Below are positions 1 to 8,334 of a stretch of DNA of 54,884 bases, piece by piece. The translations under genes and the position numbers were made by a program. The notes under the pieces were generated by a model, which saw only the letters and a program-made list of their open reading frames with translations, had not been told where the DNA came from and ran no database searches. Every line of letters begins with the position of its first letter. The stretch's first letter is position 1. This DNA comes from Methylorubrum aminovorans (GTDB taxonomy: Bacteria; Pseudomonadota; Alphaproteobacteria; Rhizobiales; Beijerinckiaceae): the NCBI RefSeq assembly GCF_022179725.1, contig NZ_BPRC01000027.1, positions 1-54,884 on the forward strand, in the 5' to 3' direction.

Positions 1-112
1 CTCGGCTACCGCTCGCCCGTCGTCTACGAGCAGGAGACTGCGTCAGAACTGCCGATCGAGACCCTGCTCAGCCAAGCCCCCTGAACCGTCCACAAAAACG
101 GGGCAATCCCAA
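1..112 (+). mobile_element. 3' end of an IS3-family insertion sequence (transposase C-terminus and right end)
   Basis: Frame 1 reads LGYRSPVVYE followed by a short tail and a TGA at 82-84. This is the usual C-terminus of the OrfB (DDE integrase) of IS3-family elements. The bases after the stop (about 84-112, with CCGTCCACAAAAACGGGG) look like the terminal inverted repeat that follows IS3-type transposase genes. The rest of the element lies outside the window. The outer edge at about 112 is inferred from the repeat, not from a target duplication. Confidence 0.7.
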
Positions 113-621
113 ATTGGTCCTTGCAACTCCACGGGCAGCGGATTGCCGTGCAGGTCAAGACGTTCAAGCAGGTGCACGTAGGCACCAAGAACGATGTGGT
201 CTCTGGCGCCGCCGCCAGTTCGCCAGACTCGATCTCTCGTCATGCCAATCCAATGATCGTACGGCGAGAACCGGTTGTTGAAATCTTGGGGGCGATATGG
301 ATCGTAGAGGGCCTCTAGGGGGTCGACGAGGAGGAACCGTTCCTCTCGATTCCAGTAGCAGGGACTCCAAATCAGCGCCTCGATAGCCCCTTCTCTCGCG
401 AACCGCACTTCCTTCAAGATGCGTTTCTGGCGGTCTGGAAGGAGCATCTGAGCGCGGATTGAATCATTTAGAGGCGCGAGTTGAAATACGGGGTGGGTAG
501 CAAGCGCGGCGATCCCGTTGGGTACGCGGCCAACCCACATCTCACGCGTTGGCAAGCCTGCGTCAGCGTGGCGAGGCCCGGGATGGTAGTAGGCAAGGGC
601 ACGGACTTGGCGGCTGGGCAT
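43..621 (-). pseudogene. unrecognised protein, 3' end replaced by the IS3 element
   Basis: The open frame is 192 codons and begins MPSRQVRALAYYHPG. I do not recognise a family. It contains aromatic-rich segments (LIWSPCYWNREERF, NNRFSPYDHWIGM) and no membrane segment or signal peptide. The last 25 or so codons (after PLPVELQ) lie inside the terminal repeat and transposase tail of the neighbouring insertion sequence, so the natural C-terminus was probably lost when the element inserted. The product, if made, would be a chimera with an IS-encoded tail. The gene is real in the sense that composition and frame are coherent up to the IS boundary at about 112. Confidence 0.5.
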
Positions 622-704
622 GTCCCGATCTTACCAACCTCCATTACCGCACCGTCAACGTGGCCTCGGCCGTGCCTCACGCACGGACCCTGCCAAGTCG
701 ATGT

Positions 705-1082
705 TTAACCGCGAGCCCGAACATCGCTAGGTGCGAAAAAGGCGGGGCCCAGAGTTTCCTCAACGCACCCCAGCTCCTGGTATAACCTCCACCCTCGAGT
801 TGCGGCATCGGCCTCGCTTGCCTTCATGCCCCGCTCGACTAGGACTTTCTTGCCCTTGAGGGCGATGTCGTGAAGCTCCCGCGGCGCGCCGGTGATAGTG
901 CTGAGGACGTGGCGCTCCTCCTGGAGCTGGAGTAAGGCGTCAACGAGGGCGCCGTCGATCGCGAACCTGCGTTCCCGGCGCTGGCGCCACTGCCGAGAGC
1001 GGGCTGCGGATTTACGGGCCCAGCGGGCGACGAGTTGGCGCTTCGTTTCGGGCGGGGGATCGGCGGTCACATGCCTGGGCAT
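705..1082 (-). CDS. small unrecognised basic protein
   Basis: A 125-residue frame starting MPRHVTADPPPETK. The first half is rich in Arg/Lys (VARWARKSAARSRQWRQRR), suggesting nucleic-acid contact. The second half is mixed helical, with LVDALLQLQEERHVL and a C-terminus ending PSDVRARG. The same frame is open upstream to 1256, but that extension is Gly/Arg/Pro-rich shadow-like sequence, so the ATG at 1082 is preferred. It runs in the same direction as the gene at 43-621 with an 83-base gap. No function can be assigned. Confidence 0.45.
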   Translation of the reverse strand: MPRHVTADPPPETKRQLVARWARKSAARSRQWRQRRERRFAIDGALVDALLQLQEERHVLSTITGAPRELHDIALKGKKVLVERGMKASEADAATRGWRLYQELGCVEETLGPAFFAPSDVRARG

Positions 1083-1521
1083 GGCGGGGGCTCCTGCGTT
1101 CGACACGCAAGGTCGTATCCCGCCATGCCAGGAACAAACCCAGCCAGACGCCCGCCCAGGCCGTTCGCCGGGCCCGGAGGAACCGAGTACCCCTCGGCCG
1201 TCCGCGAGCCCTCGCGGGACAACCTCGGCTGCCTGCGGGCCGTCACCGTCCGCCACCGGGCCCGGCGGATCCCTTTATCGTCACCTTGGCGCGAAGCGCC
1301 CCAAGGAGGCCCCCTTCACGGCACCCCCGGGATTTCGCGGACGGAGCGGCCCGCTTGCGGGACGCGACGGGAGCCGAGACGACCGACCCCTCCCCGGGGA
1401 CGGCGCCCCGCGCGCGAAAGAAGGCTTCGCCTGGAAACGCATCCCCCCTATAGTCCCCCCTTCATTTCAACGACAGTCGCGCGCAAGTGGTTGATGGCGC
1501 TTCGGTAAGCTTGATTATCTC
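1083..1521. other. gap of about 440 bases with nothing recognised
   Basis: GC-rich sequence with long open frames on the plus strand that have no protein-like composition. No terminator, repeat array or RNA gene was recognised. Confidence 0.4.
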
Positions 1522-2634
1522 GTGTCGGAGTGGTTCCATGCCCACATGAGGCACCCGAAGCCCCGCCCGCTGCCCATCTCAAGGGAGATCGCCACCTCCC
1601 TCGTCATCGCGTCTGCCCCGAGGAAGGAGGGGGCCGACGCGACGGCCGGGGCCATCCACGCGCTGCTCGTCGTCCTGTCCCGGATCGCCACGATCGTCGA
1701 CGATCGGGGGGCGATGGAGGAGCTGGCGCGCGACGAGGCCCGCGAGGAGCACGACGACGAGGTGCTGGCGAAGGGCGGCGCGGCCACCGACACGATCCAC
1801 GTCGCCGGGCGCGAGCTGATGCGGGACCTCGGCGTCACCCCGGCCGGCCTGGCGGCGGCGTGGGCGCGAATTGGCAGGATCCGCGCCTTCCTTGCGGGGC
1901 GCCGCCGCGGCATGCCGATCCGGCCGGCCCAGGGCGACGTGATCCGCGGCCGGGCCAAGCCGACGATGCCGGTTCGGATCGACAGGACGCTCGCCTTCGC
2001 CGCCCATGCCTACGGCGATCCCGGCGGCGACGCCGAGAGCGCGATCGTGTGGTGGGACACCGCGGCCGTCGCCCGGATGCGGAGCCGTTACGCGCCCGTG
2101 GCCTACCTGCGCGCCCTGGCCTGGATCGGCTGGCCGGAGATGCTGCCGGAGGAGGACTGGAACGTGCGCCGGACGGCGGCCGGGGCCCTGGCCATGGACA
2201 TCCCGATCGCGGAGGCGCGCGACGCGCTCGGGGTCGACGGCTACGAACACCCGAGCGAACTCGATCGGCAGGTCGTGAAGGCCGTGCGGCTGGACCTCGC
2301 CCGCGCCGGGATCCGGTGGGACGGCAGGCTCGTGCGCAACCGCCGCGGCGAGGCCCAGGCCCTGCGACTGCTGATCGCCCAGGACGAGGCGGTGATCCCG
2401 GACGCGACGAAGCGGCCCCGGGTTTCCCGAGGCCGCATGTCGCCGGAGGAGCGAGCCCGTCGCCGGGACGCGGTTAGGCCCCGACGCCTCCCGCCGGCTC
2501 CGGACGGGACGCCGGTGCCTGAGCCTGATTCTGGCTTCGGGCGGCTCGTCGTTGCGCTCGACGGGCGGCGCGAGCCTCGCGTTCCTCGGCCGCCGCGTCG
2601 CAGGCGGCCTCCGGGCTCCACCCGGCCCCGATGA
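1522..2634 (+). CDS. unrecognised protein, possible replication-associated DNA-binding protein
   Basis: A 370-residue frame from GTG 1522; an ATG at 1546 (MRHPKPRPLPIS) is an equally good start and neither has a clear ribosome binding site. Residues about 35-65 form a hydrophobic helix (AIHALLVVLSRIATIV). A segment around residues 185-215 (AVARMRSRYAPVAYLRAL) resembles the beginning of the winged-helix domain of some plasmid initiators, but the match is too weak to name. The last 50 codons become Pro/Arg-rich exactly where the frame overlaps the 3' end of the convergent PrimPol-helicase gene by about 160 bases, so the true end may be near 2475 and a frame error is possible. Confidence 0.5.
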   Translation: MSEWFHAHMRHPKPRPLPISREIATSLVIASAPRKEGADATAGAIHALLVVLSRIATIVDDRGAMEELARDEAREEHDDEVLAKGGAATDTIHVAGRELMRDLGVTPAGLAAAWARIGRIRAFLAGRRRGMPIRPAQGDVIRGRAKPTMPVRIDRTLAFAAHAYGDPGGDAESAIVWWDTAAVARMRSRYAPVAYLRALAWIGWPEMLPEEDWNVRRTAAGALAMDIPIAEARDALGVDGYEHPSELDRQVVKAVRLDLARAGIRWDGRLVRNRRGEAQALRLLIAQDEAVIPDATKRPRVSRGRMSPEERARRRDAVRPRRLPPAPDGTPVPEPDSGFGRLVVALDGRREPRVPRPPRRRRPPGSTRPR

Positions 2635-5600
2635 GGATCGCCTCGACCTCGATGGGGTCGTAGTAGACGTCGCGCGGCGGGCGCTCGCCCTCCATCTCGA
2701 AGACCTCGCCGAGGTCCTCTCCGAGCCGGGGCGGGACCACGGCGCGGGCCTTGGCGCGGGCCTCGCGCTCGGCCTGCCGGCGCTCGTCGCGCGAGCCGAT
2801 CTCCCCGTCGAGGGCGTCGGGCGCCCGGACCTGCGAGGGCACCGGGACGGCGCCTCGCAACACTAGGCGCGTCCGCTCCATCCGGATGTCGCTCCGGTCG
2901 TAGGCCTCGACCGCGGCCGAGATCGCGTCCCCGGCCGAGGCCGGGATCATGACCTCGCGCTCCTCGACCCGGCGCTCGCCGGTGCGGGGATCGTCGCGGC
3001 TGACGCGGACCACGTGCTTATCGAGGCCGCGCGCGGCCGGGGCCGCGTTGCCGTCCCGGGCGATGCCGGTCCGGCCGATCGCCTTCAGCACGTGCGGCCA
3101 CAGCTCGGGGGCTTGGTCCTTGATCAGGGCCTGATCGAGCACCCCGACGCGACGCACCGCCTCGTGGATGTCCGCGGCCCCCTTGAGGGTCGCCAGGGTG
3201 TCGACGGTCGTCACCGCATCGACGACGATGCCCTCCGGGAACACCGACGACACCGCCACCCAGACCGGGGCCTCGCCGTCGCGGTAGACTGGGCGGAGGC
3301 GCCCGCCGCACTGCCGCTGCTCCTCCTCGCGCATTTGATTCTGCACCGCCCGGCCCCAAGCGCCGGGCATCTCCGGCACGCGGTAGGCCAGGTCCCGGCC
3401 GTCGCGCAGCATCAGCGTGCGGTCGACCATCTCCATCTCGACGCCGTCGCCGGTGCCGAAGACGTCAAGCGGCGGCTCCGGCTTCTCGTCGTCGTACGTC
3501 AGCGCCGCGGCGTAGGCGTCGTAAATCCAAGTAGGGAATTCCAACCGCCCGACGGTGATCACGGCGGCATGGTCCTTGGCGAAGTCGAGTCCGCGGACCG
3601 CCCCGTAATGACCGGTATCGACGTTGTCGGGCTCCTCGTGGGCCGTGCGCAGGGACCGGCGCACGCGCTTCGGCGCGAACGTGGCGACGCGGCCCCAGCC
3701 ATGGACGCCGGCGATCGTGGTCTCCAGGCGCCGGATCTTCGCGATGTCGCGCGAGATCGCGGCCGCGTCCTTGTCGTCCTTGGCGCACCCGACGTCGAGG
3801 CCCGTGGACACCCATGGCCTGTCGAGGCAGACGATCGTCCGCATGTGCAGGTATGCCGAGATCTCGACGGAGCGCACCGCCCGGCCGCCCCATAGTTTGG
3901 CGATGATAGCCTCGTCGGCCGAGGCGTCGAGGAGGAGGGTTGGGACCTCAGGAAGATTCGGCGAGGTGCGCCAGGAGAGGCGGATCATGTCCTCGTCCAC
4001 GCCCCAGATCGCTCCCTTCCGGAGGACCTGGACGCGGGCGTCGTGGTCGCCCCTCGCTTGCCAGGCGCGCCCCTTCGCCGTCAGCCCGCTCTCCTCGATG
4101 AGGCGGCGCTGAAGGTGGTCGGCCTTGAGCAGCTCGATCCGGTCCGCGACGAGGGACCAGAATCGATGCTCCTGGACGATGGCGGTCCGCTCGGCAACCT
4201 GGAACAGGTCGGCGAGCTTCTCCATGCTGATGTTCGGCTTGATCCCGAAGCTGCGCTGCCCCCGGCCGCAGACCCGGATGGCGCTCTCGACGCAGCCGAC
4301 GAGCTGCTCGTCCCGGTAGAAGGCCTGGGCGACGTCCCGCCCTGCGGCGATCGCCTGGAGCGCCTCGCGCACGGCGTGGTCGCGCTCGATCGCCCAACCC
4401 TCGGCCTCCAGGCCCTGCGCCTTCTCCTTGGCGGTCAGCGCCGGGGCGGCGCGGTTGCCGGGGACGAGGACGGAGAGCGGCAGGAGCGAGAAGCTCATCA
4501 GCTCGAACAGGCAGCGCTCGTCGACGATGAGCCCGGAGACGGCGTCGGCGAGCCCCTCCGGCAGGGCGTTCGTCAGGAAGACCGTGGGGGCGAAGACGAG
4601 ATCGGCCTGCGCGAGCTCGCGCCGGGCGAGGATCACCGGGCACGCGCCGGGGGCGCCGCCGTCGGTGGCGGGGTGGTCGGGGTGGTGCCGGCACCACGTC
4701 TCCTCGTAGACGGGCTCGGCGTCCTCGGGCGCGCCCGGGACGAACAGGCGCTCCTTCAGGTGGCACAGCGCCGAGGCCGGCTGGTTTTTCTCCCGGAGGA
4801 ACGCCAACTGCGGGCCCATGAGGCAACCGCCCCTTTCCTTACCGGTCAGGATCGCGACCTTCAGGCCCCGGGCCCGGGCCTCGTTCGCGGCCGCGGTGGC
4901 CATGGCCAGGTACTCGGTTGAGGGCTTGGCCTTCCGGCCCGATCTCGCCCGGGCAACAACCTCATCGATATTGTTATACGAGGGCAGCAGGAAGAGCTTC
5001 GGGCCGCTCGGCCCGTGCCGCTCGACGTCCTGGGAGAGCAGCTCGACCGCCAGCGAGGTCTTGCCCGCACCGGTCGGCGCCTTCGCGATCGTGACCGGCG
5101 AGACGCCCTTCTTGCCGCCGTGATAGGCACGGGCCTCGGCGGCGAACCCGGTGATCGTGTCGCGTAGTGCCCGGGCGACGCGCTCCTGCCCGGCCTCGCG
5201 CGTGGCCTGGTCGGTCACGATCGCGCGCTCCCGGCGCTTGCGGTCCTGCTCGGCGACCGCGATGGAGCTGACCGAGACGCGCGACAGGGCGTCGTCGCCG
5301 AGCCAGGCGAGGGCCTCGTCCTTCGGCGCCGCGACCGCGACCTTCGTGACGAGGGAGACCCGGCCCCGCTCGTCGCGGCCGACGCGATCCGCCCAGTCGG
5401 ACCGGTTCGACATCGTCGCGTAGGCCGACTCGACGCGGGCCCGCGCCGCGCTCAAGACGTCCGTGTCACCCTGGCCGCCGTGCCAGGAAACGAAGTGATC
5501 GCCGAGACCGTCGAATAGCTCGCTCGCCTCCTTCGCCAGCGCGCCCGCCAGGGCGTGGCGCCCGGTGGCGGCAAGGGCGAGGCCGGCGTTGCGGGTGACG

Positions 5601-6580
5601 TAGAGCCACGCTCTGTTGCGGATGAACTGCTCGCGCCCGTCGACGACCTTGCCGGCCGCGCTCCACGAGACGTCGCGGACCGACTTAACGTTGCCGGGGA
5701 TCACGAGGCCGTCGGTGTCGACCCGGGCGCCCTCGACGGCGCCCTCCTCGAAGACTACCTCGCGGCCCTGGTACGACTGCAACTTGCCGAGGAGGACGAT
5801 CTCCTCGGAGACGCGCTCAAGGAAGGCCTGCAGCTGCGTCTGCGTGACCGAGGCGGCGGCGGTGGGGCGGTCCCGCAGCGGATGGAGGCCCCGGTACTGG
5901 AACGACGATCCCGTCTTCCAGTGGCGGCCGAGGATCGTGAACGCGGCGCTGTTCGAGAGGATCTCGACGGCCTGGGACGTCGGCTTCCCGTCCCGGCTCA
6001 GGACCGGATAGGATCGCTTAAGGCAAACGGGGCCGGTCGCCGGGTCGGTCGAGTAGATGAGCGCGAGCTTGCCCCCGCTCTGCGTGTACTCGCGGACGAA
6101 GGGGACGCCGAGGACCTCACGCGCGAGGCGGTGAATCCGATCGGTGACCGTGACGTCCTTCACGTCGATGTCGATGACGAAGGCCCGGTTCGCCGCGCTC
6201 ATCACGGCGGCGACGTTCAGGGCCGCCGCGGAGCGCGTCATGGCGACGACCTCGCGCAACGTCTGCGCGCGCTCTGCCCACTGCTTGTACCGGATGCCCT
6301 TCCCCGGCTTGCGGTTGCCGTCTCGCTCCTGCGGGAACGTCACCCAGCCGTTCCGCCAGCAGCGTTCGGCGGTGTTGCTGTACGGCCGTCTGGCCTCGGG
6401 GGTCTCGGCGATGCGGCGCTGCCCCTCAGCGAGCTCGTCCACGGGATCGACGAGGACGGCGCCGGGGAGGCGCGCCAGCACCGTCGCGATGAGCGGGGCG
6501 GCCTCGGGGAAGCGCTCCAGGACCGAGGCGGTCTCGGGGAAGAGCGCCAGAACCGCGTTGGGTGTCAGGTTGTCAGCCAC
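2474..6580 (-). CDS. PrimPol - Fe-S (XPD/DinG-like) helicase fusion, probable replication protein
   Basis: About 1368 residues from a GTG at 6580 that has a GAGG ribosome binding site; the frame is open to 6892 but the extension has no protein-like composition and lies over a different fossil gene. Residues about 70-270 look like a bifunctional primase-polymerase domain: WVTFP, then FVIDIDVKD (the hDhD metal-binding pair at about 137), then SGGKLALIY where family members usually show S-G-G-x-H. A Walker A motif (APTGAGKTSLA) lies at about residue 500. Four cysteines (GGCLMG, ALCHLK, ETWCRHH, GACPV) come next, then RRELAQADLVFAP and the Walker B-like IVDERCLFE at about 687. This is the order seen in XPD/DinG superfamily-2 helicases with an Fe-S domain. 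The C-terminal 600 residues are unassigned. It probably primes and unwinds DNA for a mobile replicon. The missing motif His is odd. Confidence 0.7.
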   Translation of the reverse strand: MADNLTPNAVLALFPETASVLERFPEAAPLIATVLARLPGAVLVDPVDELAEGQRRIAETPEARRPYSNTAERCWRNGWVTFPQERDGNRKPGKGIRYKQWAERAQTLREVVAMTRSAAALNVAAVMSAANRAFVIDIDVKDVTVTDRIHRLAREVLGVPFVREYTQSGGKLALIYSTDPATGPVCLKRSYPVLSRDGKPTSQAVEILSNSAAFTILGRHWKTGSSFQYRGLHPLRDRPTAAASVTQTQLQAFLERVSEEIVLLGKLQSYQGREVVFEEGAVEGARVDTDGLVIPGNVKSVRDVSWSAAGKVVDGREQFIRNRAWLYVTRNAGLALAATGRHALAGALAKEASELFDGLGDHFVSWHGGQGDTDVLSAARARVESAYATMSNRSDWADRVGRDERGRVSLVTKVAVAAPKDEALAWLGDDALSRVSVSSIAVAEQDRKRRERAIVTDQATREAGQERVARALRDTITGFAAEARAYHGGKKGVSPVTIAKAPTGAGKTSLAVELLSQDVERHGPSGPKLFLLPSYNNIDEVVARARSGRKAKPSTEYLAMATAAANEARARGLKVAILTGKERGGCLMGPQLAFLREKNQPASALCHLKERLFVPGAPEDAEPVYEETWCRHHPDHPATDGGAPGACPVILARRELAQADLVFAPTVFLTNALPEGLADAVSGLIVDERCLFELMSFSLLPLSVLVPGNRAAPALTAKEKAQGLEAEGWAIERDHAVREALQAIAAGRDVAQAFYRDEQLVGCVESAIRVCGRGQRSFGIKPNISMEKLADLFQVAERTAIVQEHRFWSLVADRIELLKADHLQRRLIEESGLTAKGRAWQARGDHDARVQVLRKGAIWGVDEDMIRLSWRTSPNLPEVPTLLLDASADEAIIAKLWGGRAVRSVEISAYLHMRTIVCLDRPWVSTGLDVGCAKDDKDAAAISRDIAKIRRLETTIAGVHGWGRVATFAPKRVRRSLRTAHEEPDNVDTGHYGAVRGLDFAKDHAAVITVGRLEFPTWIYDAYAAALTYDDEKPEPPLDVFGTGDGVEMEMVDRTLMLRDGRDLAYRVPEMPGAWGRAVQNQMREEEQRQCGGRLRPVYRDGEAPVWVAVSSVFPEGIVVDAVTTVDTLATLKGAADIHEAVRRVGVLDQALIKDQAPELWPHVLKAIGRTGIARDGNAAPAARGLDKHVVRVSRDDPRTGERRVEEREVMIPASAGDAISAAVEAYDRSDIRMERTRLVLRGAVPVPSQVRAPDALDGEIGSRDERRQAEREARAKARAVVPPRLGEDLGEVFEMEGERPPRDVYYDPIEVEAILIGAGWSPEAACDAAAEEREARAARRAQRRAARSQNQAQAPASRPEPAGGVGA

Positions 6581-6740
6581 GGATGCCTCGGGTCGAAAGC
6601 GATGCCAGGTGGCTGTCCGTCGTTGTGCGCCGAAAACGAATCCGACGTGCGGGCCTGCCTGACGGAATTCGAACACTCGGACTGGCGTCCCACAAGAGGA
6701 GATCGGCGGGTTTACGAACAGAACGTGAATCGCTAGGTGG

Positions 6741-7055
6741 GGCTTCGCCTTCGGCATCGTGCCGGTCGGATGGTCGACCTGGGTCGCCCAGAACGTCCTG
6801 GACGACGCGAAGAGCGCGGGCGGGCTCCAGGTCGCTACCGTACAGGTCGCGAACACCGTCGGCGCGGGGCTGGGCGGCCTCGTCCTCGACATCGGGGGCG
6901 CGGCGGCGCCGGTCGTGGCTGCGGGGGCGCTCCTTGGCCTGACAGGCCTGATCGTGTCCGCACTCGAAGTCGGGTATCAGCCGGTCCGTGAGCCCGATCA
7001 ACTCGATGTTGCGCTGGCTCTCACTCTGCGAAAGCGCTACGCCGACGAGGGCTGA
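6741..7055 (+). pseudogene. C-terminal fragment of an MFS efflux transporter
   Basis: The frame reads GFAFGIVPVGWSTWV, then SAGGLQVATVQVANTVGA, then a glycine-rich hydrophobic helix, and ends at a TGA at 7053-7055. This matches the last two transmembrane segments of DHA1/AraJ-type major-facilitator drug or sugar exporters. Only about 105 of the usual 390-400 residues remain, with no start codon context. It abuts the start of the PrimPol-helicase gene on the other strand. Confidence 0.65.
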
Positions 7056-7165
7056 ACAGCACCGAGGCCGGCGCAGACCAGCGCGCCCAGACGGCATCAC
7101 GAGAGGATGACGCGCGCCCATCCCTGAGGCGCGCAACAACGGTGCGCTCTACCGGAGATGCGCCG

Positions 7166-7540
7166 ATGGCAAAGATCCTGTGCGTCCTGTACCCGGACCC
7201 GATCGGCGGCTACCCGCGAGTCTACCCTCGCGACGAGATCCCCATCATCTCGGCCTATGACAACGGGCAATCGACTCCGACGCCGAAGGCCGTCGATTTC
7301 AAGCCCGACGAGTTGTTGGGCTGCGTCTCGGGCGAACTCGGACTACGCGGCCTCCTCGAAGGCCAAGGCCAAGAGTTCATCGTGACGTCCGATAAGGACG
7401 GTGCCGGTTCGAAGGCTGGAGGTGCCCGGCGACTACCGATAGTTCACCTGATGGACGGGTCCGGTGCGGCCGAGACGGCCGTCCGTGCGAGCTGCGCTTC
7501 CCTCGCTTTGCGCTTGCGGGATTCCCATATAGGAACATAA
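7166..7540 (+). pseudogene. 5' fragment of NAD-dependent formate dehydrogenase
   Basis: From the ATG at 7166 the frame reads MAKILCVLYPDPIGGYP, then PTPKAVDFKPDELLG and VSGELGLR, then VTSDKDG. This is the N-terminus of the NAD-dependent formate dehydrogenase of the D-2-hydroxyacid dehydrogenase family, which oxidises formate to CO2 in methylotrophs. The similarity stops after about 80 codons (near 7410). The remaining codons to 7540 are unrelated, and the NAD-binding and catalytic parts (of about 390 residues) are absent. It is a dead remnant, but it is a marker for a methylotroph-type genome. Confidence 0.75.
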
Positions 7541-7725
7541 CAGGAACAAACCTGCCAAGGGTCGTGTCGGACGAGCACTCGGATATCCGCTTCCGGGTTC
7601 ATGGAAGAAGCCGACCCGGCCGGCTGGCCTCGACACGGTTCCGCCGTCATGATCCCGTGGTGCTTCAACGGCATGGGCGGTCGAGACGGCTTCCGGCAGG
7701 CGTATGTGATCGGAACCCCGTAGCC

Positions 7726-8334
7726 ATGCAGCTTAGGATCCTTATCGCGGCAGCCATCTATCTGGGCTCCTACCTGCCCCTGAGCCTGATCCTGCTCGCG
7801 CAGGACCTCGACCTGGAGGCGGTGAAGCGGGATATCTGCCCGGTCGGGTCGATGGTCACCCTTTCCTGCGCCAGCCCCCTCAAGAACCCGTTGTGGTCGC
7901 TTGCCGCCTTCGCCGTCTGCCTCGTGGGCATGGTCGTCACCTTTGTCGCGCTTCGTATCGTGCGCACCCCGCAGCGCGTGAAGGTGTCTGAAAGCAAGCA
8001 CATACCCGCGGACCTGATCAATTACGTGATCCCGTACGTCGTCTCGTTCATCAGCCTGGACTTCGAGCAAGGCACCAAGCTTATCGGATTCGCGGTCTTC
8101 CTCGTCTGGATTTTCTGGATCACGTACAGGTCTGGCCAGATCGTGCTCAATCCCATCCTTGCGGCGTTCGGCTGGAAGCTGTTTGAGGTGAAGTACACCT
8201 ATCCCGCAGGAAGCGGAATTTTCGTGGGTCGGATGCTGTCGAAGCTCGATATCGAGCCTGACCGTACCTACCTTCAGGGGCACCTGCAGGACGTGATGGT
8301 CGTTCGGGGCGAAGAGGGGGATGCCAGTCGATGA
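7726..8334 (+). CDS. kwaA: KwaA, membrane component of the Kiwa anti-phage system
   Basis: 202 residues from the ATG at 7726; the frame is open upstream to 7564, but that part is not protein-like. Four hydrophobic segments are visible: residues 5-25 (IYLGSYLPLSLILLA), about 50-75 (LWSLAAFAVCLVGMVV), about 100-125 (NYVIPYVVSFISL) and about 120-150 (IGFAVFLVWIFWI). A soluble tail of about 40 residues follows. Length, topology and the PLSLILL and NP-x-W features fit KwaA. In the known system this protein sits in the inner membrane and forms a complex with KwaB that detects phage at infection. It overlaps kwaB by ATGA, so the two are translationally coupled. The assignment rests on the pair; KwaA alone would be hard to name. 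Confidence 0.75.
   Translation: MQLRILIAAAIYLGSYLPLSLILLAQDLDLEAVKRDICPVGSMVTLSCASPLKNPLWSLAAFAVCLVGMVVTFVALRIVRTPQRVKVSESKHIPADLINYVIPYVVSFISLDFEQGTKLIGFAVFLVWIFWITYRSGQIVLNPILAAFGWKLFEVKYTYPAGSGIFVGRMLSKLDIEPDRTYLQGHLQDVMVVRGEEGDASR

Noticed and set aside
6581..6892. Open extension of the PrimPol-helicase frame upstream of GTG 6580
   Set aside because: It lacks protein-like composition and overlaps a recognisable MFS fragment on the other strand, and GTG 6580 has a GAGG site.
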